From positions 1 to 37,922 of the forward strand of contig JAHIVT010000143.1 of the NCBI GenBank assembly GCA_018816555.1: 37,922 nucleotides of DNA. The letters run 5' to 3'. Source of the DNA: Pseudomonadota bacterium. GTDB lineage: Bacteria > Desulfobacterota > Desulfobulbia > Desulfobulbales > SURF-16. The notes beneath the pieces were generated by a model, which was given only the letters and a program-made list of their open reading frames with translations, was not told the DNA's origin and made no database searches. Below are positions 31,890-37,922 of this stretch, in pieces; position 1 is the first letter of the stretch; each line of letters opens with the position of its first letter. The translations under genes and the position numbers were made by a program.

Positions 31890-33326
31890 TTAAGCAACCA
31901 CCTCTTTCTCTTCGGCGGTCATGGAGCGGACATGGATCTGCAGGGTGCTCTTATTCAGTTCCACCACCACCTGCCGTTCCTGCTTATCAATAACCCGCAC
32001 CGCCTTGCCGATGGTGACCGACACTCCGGGACAGAGGCAGCCGTAAACATAAATTGCCTCACTGGATGACTGTTCGAGCTCTTTATCGAGTTGCATCTGC
32101 ATTTCGGTCAACTGGTTATTTTTCTCCATCACCTCAGGCATCATCTTGTTGAGCTCAGCCAGCACATTGGCCTTCTCGCCACCGAAGTCTTTACCCTCCG
32201 CTTTTTTCATGTCATTGAGAGCGCTGATATTCTTGAGAATCTCGTTCATCCGGCTGGGCCAGTATTCCTTTGCCGCTTCAACCTGTCTTTTCTTTTTTTC
32301 AAGCTCAGGCTTTAACCCCACCGTCACTTCCGTGACAACCTCCGCCTCTGAACCGAGTTCCTTGACATGCATGCTGCCGCCGATGACATACTTACCGCCG
32401 ATGACCGTACCCTTACCGCCCACCACCGTTATGTTGCCGCCGGTTTTCACCCTGCCCTGCACCACAAAATTTTCAACCCGCAGGGATCCTCTGGTTTCAA
32501 TGAGACCAAAATTTTCACAGAAATCAAGCTGGATATCACCTTTTGCCCGTATTTCCGCGTCCTGCCCCACAACGCCGCCGGATATCCGCACCGTTCCCCC
32601 GGCCAGGATCTGGACATTATTCACCCCTTTGCCGATGAAAACATCTCCCTTGCACTTTATCTTGAACCCCGGCAGCACCTCCCCGGTAATCTCAAGTTTG
32701 GTGCCGCAGAAGGCGATGTTGCCCACCGCCATGTCAACATTGCCGGTGATGACATGCTCCTCGTAAACAGCGGGCTTGCCGTCGCCCATGACGAACTTGC
32801 CATCCACCAGGGCGGTCACCTGCAGGCCGTCCTCACTCAACGCCACGCCCGGTCCGCATTTGATGTTGACATCTTTGCCGGGCTTGCAGGTGATCGCCTC
32901 ACCCAGCACATTTTTACCAGGTGTCCCCAACGTGGCCGGGATCTTCTTCAGCAGCAACTGCCCCTTGGGCACATTGACGATATTGCCGAGCTCGCGGAAA
33001 TCAACCCTGTCTTTTCCCGGTTTCAGAGACTTTGCCCGGGAGACGATGACCGGCTTCACCACCGGTTTTACCTTGGCGTTTTCTCCCGGCACCGGCGGTT
33101 TGCCGCTGGCGATGACCGTTTTCCCCTCCCTTGCAGGAGGAAGCTTGGCGACAAAACCGAAAGATACTCCTTGAGCCTGCACCTCTTTGACAAGCTCATC
33201 AAAGGGAACATTTTCAAAACGATCTTCCTCACTGACTAGCTGGAGAACCGCTTTCAGTTTATCCTTGGTCAGCTTCAGCAGGAAATGATCATTGCAGATT
33301 TTAACCGGCTTTTTCGAAAGATCCAC
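31890..33326 (-). CDS. FapA/DUF342 family protein
   Basis: 478 residues. N-terminal ~120-residue region, then the right-handed beta-helix typical of DUF342 (~150-330): GKNVLGEAITCKPGKDVNIK, VDMAVGNIAFCGTKLEITGE, VLPGFKIKCKGDVFIGKGV, a series of G[GD]xxIxGGV-type turns, then a helical coiled region ~340-430 (ELEKKKRQVEAAKEYW) and a C-terminal beta segment. The family is widespread in bacteria with unknown molecular role; some members polymerise or act in surface or secretion processes. GTG start (33326) after AAGGAAGGC. Downstream of the potassium channel gene on the same strand. Confidence 0.85.
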   Translation of the reverse strand: MDLSKKPVKICNDHFLLKLTKDKLKAVLQLVSEEDRFENVPFDELVKEVQAQGVSFGFVAKLPPAREGKTVIASGKPPVPGENAKVKPVVKPVIVSRAKSLKPGKDRVDFRELGNIVNVPKGQLLLKKIPATLGTPGKNVLGEAITCKPGKDVNIKCGPGVALSEDGLQVTALVDGKFVMGDGKPAVYEEHVITGNVDMAVGNIAFCGTKLEITGEVLPGFKIKCKGDVFIGKGVNNVQILAGGTVRISGGVVGQDAEIRAKGDIQLDFCENFGLIETRGSLRVENFVVQGRVKTGGNITVVGGKGTVIGGKYVIGGSMHVKELGSEAEVVTEVTVGLKPELEKKKRQVEAAKEYWPSRMNEILKNISALNDMKKAEGKDFGGEKANVLAELNKMMPEVMEKNNQLTEMQMQLDKELEQSSSEAIYVYGCLCPGVSVTIGKAVRVIDKQERQVVVELNKSTLQIHVRSMTAEEKEVVA

Positions 33327-33446
33327 TATTGCCTTCCTTCACATGACACGGCAATTGCCGACAAGGTAAAAAGAAGAGCGAACTATGCAGAAATAATTAT
33401 AATTCGCACACGTTCCTCCATTTTAGCACAGACTCTCCGGAATCGA

Positions 33447-34433
33447 TTAAATAATTTTCTCCAGCTGCTTGATTTTCTCATACTCACCAAGCACCACCAG
33501 GGTATCACCGCTTAAGATGCTGGTCCCCAGGTTGGGGTTGAACTGCATCTCCCCCTGCCTGCGTTTGATGGCAACGACGATCAGATCAAAATCCCGCCTG
33601 ATATTGGATTCCAGCAGGGTTTTGTTCGTCATTTGCCCTTTCTCGGAAACCCGAAGCTCCTCCAGGCGAAGCCCGAGTTCACCGCCGGACACGGTCAAAT
33701 CGATAAAATCGGTCACCGTGGGACGCAAGACATGATGGGCCATACGAGTCGCCCCTATATAATAGGGGGAAAGAACCTTATTTGCCCCGGCCCGGAGCAA
33801 TTTTATCTCCACGCCCTCTACTCCGCTGGAGCGGGCCATGATATAAAGATTCGCATTCAGACCTCTGGCGGAAAGGACAATATAGACATTATCGGCATCA
33901 GATGAAACAACGGCAATAAGCCCACTGGCTTTATCCACACCGGCCTTGAGAAGCATATCGTCATTGGAGGCCTCTCCCTCGAGAAAAAGATATCCCAGCT
34001 CCCCGAGCTTCTTCAGGACCTGGGGGTCATTTTCGATGACAACGAACTGTTTCTTTTCCGCACTGAGGAGCTTGGTAATGACCTGGCCAATACGGCCGAA
34101 GCCACACACAATGTAATGGCCGCTCAGTTCAGCCACCTTCTTCTTCATATTCAACCTCCCGTAAACGGCCTGCAGTCTGCCTTCTACCACAGCCTCGGTA
34201 ATCTTCGTGAAAACAAACATGACAAATCCCACCCCAACGAGGATAAGGCCCATAGTGAAAATACGGCCCTGGGGACTGAGATGAACAACCTCTCCATAAC
34301 CAACGGTGGAAATGGTGATGAGGGTCATATACAGACCATCTATAAAGGAGCTGCCCTCAAGCACCATGTAGCCGATTGCCCCGACAATAAGAATAAAAAT
34401 GAGGAGCAGTGCTGCTGTGACAGGTTTTCGCAT
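33447..34433 (-). CDS. Potassium channel with TrkA-N/RCK domain
   Basis: 328 residues. Two transmembrane helices (~5-25 and ~60-80) flanking a pore loop with the selectivity filter TVGYGE (ITISTVGYGEV), then an RCK (TrkA-N) domain with the nucleotide-binding GFGRIG motif (YIVCGFGRIGQVITKLL; VIENDP), and a TrkA-C domain (LRLEELRVSEKGQM, NPNLGTSILSGDTLVVLG). This is the MthK-like ligand-gated channel architecture. No clear ribosome binding site precedes ATG 34433: the upstream sequence is a short GAGTTT-type repeat. Confidence 0.93.
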   Translation of the reverse strand: MRKPVTAALLLIFILIVGAIGYMVLEGSSFIDGLYMTLITISTVGYGEVVHLSPQGRIFTMGLILVGVGFVMFVFTKITEAVVEGRLQAVYGRLNMKKKVAELSGHYIVCGFGRIGQVITKLLSAEKKQFVVIENDPQVLKKLGELGYLFLEGEASNDDMLLKAGVDKASGLIAVVSSDADNVYIVLSARGLNANLYIMARSSGVEGVEIKLLRAGANKVLSPYYIGATRMAHHVLRPTVTDFIDLTVSGGELGLRLEELRVSEKGQMTNKTLLESNIRRDFDLIVVAIKRRQGEMQFNPNLGTSILSGDTLVVLGEYEKIKQLEKII

Positions 34434-34771
34434 AATAAAAAGAGTTTTGAGTTTAGAGTTCTGGGTTTTGGGATCTTATTGCCAGAGCAGTTAACACATT
34501 AAAATTTCATGAAAAACAAACTGCAATATCCGCTTATTTGGCAAGATTCCATTTTACTCTGTATTTCCCACCATTCCTACCGGATATTTTTCAGTCCGGC
34601 AGATACTGCAATCGGCAGAACCTCCCGGAGCGTTCTGAAACCGTTACTCCATGCTGCAGGTAAAAGTCAAAATCGTAAAAATAAAGTTATCCTGAAAAAT
34701 GCCGATACGTTTATCATAGAGAATAGACAACCAAGCAGAAAAAGACATATATTTTCAGGGAAGGAACCGCC
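34434..34771. other. 338-bp divergent intergenic region
   Basis: AT-rich region between the potassium channel (minus) and the small gene (plus). Begins with a short degenerate repeat (GAGTTTTGAGTTTAGAGTT, 34442-34460). An 88-codon plus-strand frame (34509-34775) shows no family sequence or ribosome binding site and is not called. Promoters in both directions are expected here. Confidence 0.5.
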
Positions 34772-34894
34772 ATGACACGCCAGGAAGCGATCAGAATTCT
34801 GATATTGAGCCCCTTTTATTTCCGCATGACCCTCGTTGACCGAAAAGAACTTATCAGGGAATTCTGCATTCTGCACGGCAAAAGAGACAAGTAA
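34772..34894 (+). CDS. Small 40-residue protein of unknown function
   Basis: Starts MTRQEAIRILILSPFYFRMT and ends at a TAA at 34892. ATG 34772 follows CAGGGAAGGAACC, a good ribosome binding site. Predicted as two short amphipathic helices with a conserved-looking SPFYFR turn, no signal peptide. I do not recognise a named family. It is separate from the upstream frame and lies 209 bp before the adenylate kinase start. Confidence 0.55.
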   Translation: MTRQEAIRILILSPFYFRMTLVDRKELIREFCILHGKRDK

Positions 34895-35103
34895 CTTCAC
34901 AGCAACCTTTTCCCTTCTTTTTCCCCCTCCCTTATCTGTGACCTCTCAGACAATTCATCCTCTTTTTCTTTTTTATGGCATAGTTTTTCAACATGAGCTA
35001 TAGTCCTTTGCCAGTTATAGTAAAAGCACCGCAATTACTACATGTTACCTCAATTCTAGGAGAGGAATTTCAACATCAAACTTTGCACAAGGAGAGAGAC
35101 GGG

Positions 35104-35781
35104 ATGAACATTTTGATTTTCGGTCCGAACGGCAGTGGTAAGGGAACCCAGGGCGCCAAGGTTCAGGAAAAATACAATATCGCACATGTCGAGTCCGGCG
35201 GCATTTTCCGCAAAAACATCAAAGGCGGCACCGAACTGGGCAAAAAAGCAAAAGAGTATATCGACAGGGGCGATCTGGTTCCCGATGATATCACCATTCC
35301 GATGATTCTCGACAGACTGAAAGAAGACGACTGCAAAAAAGGATGGTTGCTTGACGGTTTTCCCCGTAATAAGGTGCAGGCTGAAACCCTGGCCAAGGCC
35401 CTGAAAGATGCCGGCATTGAACTCAACTACGTCATTGAAATCATGCTTGACCGCCAGATTGCCAAAGAAAGAATCATGGGCCGCCGTCTGTGCGCCAACG
35501 ATAACAACCACCCCAACCACATCGCCTTTGAGGCCATCAAACCGGTGGAGAAAGACGGCAAACTCGTATGCCGTGTCTGCGGCGGCGACCTGAGCGCCCG
35601 TGCCGACGACCAGGATGAAGTCGCCATCGGCAAACGCCACGATATCTACTATGATACCAATACCGGCACCATGGCTGCGGTAAACTTCTTCAAAGGCATT
35701 GACGGACCGAAGGTTATTTCCGTGGACGGCTCCGCCGGCATCAAGGAAGTTCTCGATTCCATCATGAAAGAACTCGACTGA
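35104..35781 (+). CDS. adk: Adenylate kinase, variant P-loop and LID
   Basis: 225 residues. Interconverts ATP + AMP and 2 ADP. P-loop reads FGPNGSGKGTQG (usual GPPGxGKGTQA), followed by SGGIFRKNI, LLDGFPRNKVQAE (LxDGFPRxxxQA) and DRQIAKERIMGRR. The LID domain keeps the second zinc pair CRVC but the first CxxC is replaced by CANDNNHPNH, so metal coordination would be altered (Cys/His/Asp). RADDQDE and KRHDIYYD match the family. ATG 35104 follows AAGGAGAGAGACGGG; a longer reading from 34993 adds 37 non-family residues. Confidence 0.92.
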   Translation: MNILIFGPNGSGKGTQGAKVQEKYNIAHVESGGIFRKNIKGGTELGKKAKEYIDRGDLVPDDITIPMILDRLKEDDCKKGWLLDGFPRNKVQAETLAKALKDAGIELNYVIEIMLDRQIAKERIMGRRLCANDNNHPNHIAFEAIKPVEKDGKLVCRVCGGDLSARADDQDEVAIGKRHDIYYDTNTGTMAAVNFFKGIDGPKVISVDGSAGIKEVLDSIMKELD

Positions 35782-35849
35782 TCTGCAAATCCCTCAAGGC
35801 AAGTCTCATTTGCGGGGCTTGCCTGATGTAATATCTTACAAGCAGTTAC

Positions 35850-35887
35850 AAAAGGTGAAGGCTGATAAAGCCCTCACCTTTTTTTTA
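35850..35887 (+). terminator. Rho-independent terminator after adk
   Basis: AAAAGGTGAAGGCT-GATAA-AGCCCTCACCTTTT: a long stem with one mismatch, followed by a T8 run. The A-rich left flank makes it usable in both directions; its T run overlaps the stop of the converging acyltransferase gene (35885-35887). A second hairpin (AGGCAAG/CTTGCCT) lies just upstream at 35797-35824. Confidence 0.9.
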
Positions 35888-36652
35888 ATGTTCCTTCCTG
35901 CCAAACTCCCCCCATGATTTTTCATACAGATCATTCAGCGCCTGTTCCAGCTTGAGGCGGTACTCCTCCAGTTCCACACTATGCAGTTCCCTGGGCACAG
36001 AGATCGGCTCACCAAACCATATGACAACCCGGGAGAAGGGCAGAGGGATTGAGGTGCGGTCCCAGCTGCGGAAGGATTTGTAACGATCTGCCGCCCACCC
36101 CACCGGCAGAATGGGCGCCCCGGTCTTGCTGGCCAGCAGGATCGTGCCGGCCTGGGCCTTGCGGGCAGGGCCCTGGGAGCCGTCCGCCACCAGCACTGCG
36201 GTCTTGCCCTGGGCCATCTCCTTCATCAATGCCTTCAAGGCGCCGATGGCTCCTTTGTTTCGCGACCCGCGCACAGTGGCAAACCCCTTACTCTGCAGAA
36301 TGCGGGACACATATTCCCCGTCCTTGCTGGCGCTGACCATGGCCACATAGGGGATCTTCCTGGCCTGATACACAATATAAATAACACCGTAATGCCAGAA
36401 GGAAACGATAAACGGCAAACCCGCCCCGGCAAGCCGGGTAAAATGCTCATGCTCGCGCTGCTTCACCCGGCAGGTGGAAAACAGTACAAAAGAAACTAGC
36501 CGAAAAAAAAGCGGTACAGCCCATAGCGAAAACCGGCAGAAAAGACCTTCCTGCCGTTCCCCGGCTTCTGGTTCCTTACTTCTGTCTCCTGACTCCTGGC
36601 TTCTCACTTCACACCTCTCATTTCTTCTCACTTCTCTCTTCCAACTTCTCAC
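35885..36652 (-). CDS. DUF374 lysophospholipid acyltransferase-family protein
   Basis: 255 residues as read from a GTG at 36652. Family motifs: PFIVSFWHYGVIYIVYQ, MVSASKDGEYVSRILQSKGF, TVRGSRNKGAIGALKAL, AVLVADGSQGPARKAQAGTI, SKTGAPILPVGWAADR, SFRSWDRTSIPLPFSRVVI. DUF374 proteins are related to PlsC/LpxL acyltransferases, and this one has an HYG motif where PlsC has HX4D. A hydrophobic segment lies at ~40-57. Residues 1-32 are encoded by a GAAGTGAG-type repeat tract, so the true start is uncertain; no ATG occurs before the conserved core. Follows uvrB with a 3-bp gap. Confidence 0.85.
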   Translation of the reverse strand: MRSWKREVRRNERCEVRSQESGDRSKEPEAGERQEGLFCRFSLWAVPLFFRLVSFVLFSTCRVKQREHEHFTRLAGAGLPFIVSFWHYGVIYIVYQARKIPYVAMVSASKDGEYVSRILQSKGFATVRGSRNKGAIGALKALMKEMAQGKTAVLVADGSQGPARKAQAGTILLASKTGAPILPVGWAADRYKSFRSWDRTSIPLPFSRVVIWFGEPISVPRELHSVELEEYRLKLEQALNDLYEKSWGEFGRKEH

Positions 36653-36655
36653 TTT
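36560..36655. repeat. Degenerate GAAGTGAG / CAGGAGTC repeat tract
   Basis: On the minus strand the sequence repeats GTGAGAAG, GAAGTGAGAAG, GAGGTGTGAAG, CCAGGAGTCAGGAGACAGAAG in irregular 7-10 bp units. It runs from the uvrB stop into the acyltransferase reading frame and encodes its Arg/Glu/Ser-rich first residues. Confidence 0.75.
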
Positions 36656-37922
36656 TTACAGCCATTGCAGCTCCTGTTCCTTGAGAATGATCAAGCGGTC
36701 ACGCAGCTCGGCCGCCTCCTCAAAGGCAAGGTCCCGGGCCTTCTCCATCATCTGTTTCTCCAGTTTTTTGATCTCTTTGCGCAGATCCTTCAGGCTGTGG
36801 AACTTCAGCTGTTCTTCCGCCGCCTTGAGCAGCGGGGCATGCTCCGTTTTCTCATACACGGTTTCCATCACGTTTTTGATGGATGAACGGATGGTTTCCG
36901 GCGTGATGCCGTGCCGCCGGTTATGCTCCTGCTGCAGAATCCGCCTGCGGTTGGTCTCGTCAATAGTGCGCTGCATGGAACCGGTCACCTTGTCTCCGTA
37001 AAGAATGACCATTCCCACCACATTTCTGGCCGCCCGGCCGCAGGTCTGGATAAGCGAGCGCTCGCTGCGCAGAAAGCCCTCCTTGTCCGCGTCCAGCACC
37101 GCTACCAGCGATACCTCGGGAATATCAAGCCCTTCGCGCAGCAGATTGATGCCGATCAACACATCATATTCCCCCTGGCGCAGCTGGCGCACCAGTTCGA
37201 TACGCTCCAGGGTCTTGATATCCGAATGGAGGTAGCGCACCCGCACCCCCAGTTTCTCATAGTAATCGGTCAAATCTTCGGCCATACGCTTGGTCAGGGT
37301 GGTGACCAGCACCGCCTCGTGCCGTGACGCCCGCTGCCGCACCTCCTCCAGCAGATCATCCACCTGGCTTGTGGCCGGCCGCACCTCGATGGCCGGATCA
37401 AGCAGCCCGGTGGGCCTGATGATCTGCTCCACCACCCTGCCCTGGGCTCGGTCGATTTCAAAGTTACCCGGGGTGGCCGAGACATAAACCGCCTGGTTGA
37501 TGCGGCGGTCAAATTCATCAAACTGCAGGGGGCGGTTGTCCAGTGCCGAGGGCAGCCGGAAGCCGAAATTCACCAGGGTCTCCTTGCGGGAGCGGTCCCC
37601 CCGGTACATGCCGCCGATCTGGGGAATGGTAATATGGCTTTCATCGGCAAAAAGGATAAAATCCGGGGGGAAATAATCAAGCAGAGTGGGGGGCGGTTCG
37701 CCTGGACTTCTGCCGGTGAGATGACGGCTGTAGTTCTCAATGCCGTTACAGTAGCCCAGCTCGCTTATCATCTCCAGATCAAACATGGTACGCTGCTCCA
37801 GCCGCTGGGCCTCCACCAGGCGCCGCTCTTTGGTAAAAAAATCCAGGCGCTCCTTGAGTTCTTCCTTGATGGTTCCCATGGCCCTGGCCAGGATTTCCTT
37901 GGAGGTGACAAAATGGCTGCCC
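36656..37922 (-). CDS. uvrB: UvrABC excinuclease subunit B, 5' end outside window
   Basis: 422 codons visible, corresponding to about residue 250 to the C-terminus of E. coli UvrB. Seen: [10 protein letters not shown] at the window edge, [133 protein letters not shown], and a C-terminal UVR domain ([20 protein letters not shown]). Loads onto damaged DNA with UvrA and recruits UvrC for incision. The open frame runs off the right edge of the window. Confidence 0.97.
   Translation of the reverse strand, partial: GSHFVTSKEILARAMGTIKEELKERLDFFTKERRLVEAQRLEQRTMFDLEMISELGYCNGIENYSRHLTGRSPGEPPPTLLDYFPPDFILFADESHITIPQIGGMYRGDRSRKETLVNFGFRLPSALDNRPLQFDEFDRRINQAVYVSATPGNFEIDRAQGRVVEQIIRPTGLLDPAIEVRPATSQVDDLLEEVRQRASRHEAVLVTTLTKRMAEDLTDYYEKLGVRVRYLHSDIKTLERIELVRQLRQGEYDVLIGINLLREGLDIPEVSLVAVLDADKEGFLRSERSLIQTCGRAARNVVGMVILYGDKVTGSMQRTIDETNRRRILQQEHNRRHGITPETIRSSIKNVMETVYEKTEHAPLLKAAEEQLKFHSLKDLRKEIKKLEKQMMEKARDLAFEEAAELRDRLIILKEQELQWL

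Noticed and set aside
34509-34775. 88-codon frame before the 40-residue gene
   Set aside because: Low-complexity, Lys/Arg-rich, without start signals; it overlaps the better-supported small gene in another frame.
1-37922. tRNA, rRNA, IS elements, prophage or integrase genes
   Set aside because: None recognised by eye on either strand; a covariance-model and transposase search would be needed to exclude degenerate copies.

Overview
The window looks like a piece of chromosome from a sulfate-reducing-type Desulfobacterota (formerly Deltaproteobacteria), most plausibly of the Desulfobulbales kind. That placement is inference from gene content: a stand-alone biotin carboxylase / fused carboxyltransferase / biotin carrier / BirA operon, a cysteine-rich GlcF/HdrD-like Fe-S protein, an FmdE-type protein in a TonB/ABC uptake cluster, abundant two-component systems and a FapA-like protein. 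No rRNA, tRNA, transposase, phage gene or CRISPR array was seen. Both ends cut through genes: birA at the left and uvrB at the right.

Layout. (1) 1-5342, minus strand: a four-gene biotin-dependent acyl-CoA carboxylase operon, accC -> fused AccA-AccD -> biotin carrier -> birA. The fusion is alpha-first, and the carrier has an MKR rather than MKM biotinylation site. (2) 5843-8333, plus: corC-lnt. (3) 8388-17074, plus: a large hybrid histidine kinase, prfB with an intact programmed +1 frameshift, a GlcF-like Fe-S protein, a DsbA-like exported protein, then phoH-ybeY-pdxJ. (4) 17096-22222, minus: a PhnD-like binding protein, a NarX-type kinase and a NarL-type regulator form a sensory operon. Downstream lie an exported protein built of near-identical 37-residue repeats and an orphan receiver domain that has lost both its phospho-acceptor Asp and its DNA-binding domain.

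(5) 22577-31824, plus: the most interesting part. A ModE-type helix-turn-helix protein and a small SUOX-fold protein are followed by a TonB-dependent receptor, an FmdE protein overlapping a SAM methyltransferase, a complete FecB/FecCD/FecE-type ABC importer, a dedicated TonB and a second ModE-type regulator. Together they read as a self-contained outer- plus inner-membrane acquisition system for a scarce metal complex. Molybdenum or tungsten is the leading guess because of the ModE, FmdE and SUOX families. A 13-bp motif (12 of 13 identical) recurs about 40 bp before the start codons of the first ModE gene and of the receptor, and a near-perfect sigma-54 promoter lies upstream of the cluster.

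(6) 31890-34433, minus: a FapA/DUF342 protein and a TrkA-N potassium channel. (7) 34772-35781, plus: a 40-codon small gene and an adenylate kinase with unusual P-loop and LID residues. (8) 35885-37922, minus: a DUF374 acyltransferase whose N-terminus is read through a repeat tract, and uvrB.

Several unrelated families of short degenerate repeats (9-bp GTC repeats, CACAGAG inverted repeats, GAAGTGAG repeats and others) sit in gene junctions, in some cases replacing the ribosome binding site or becoming coding sequence.
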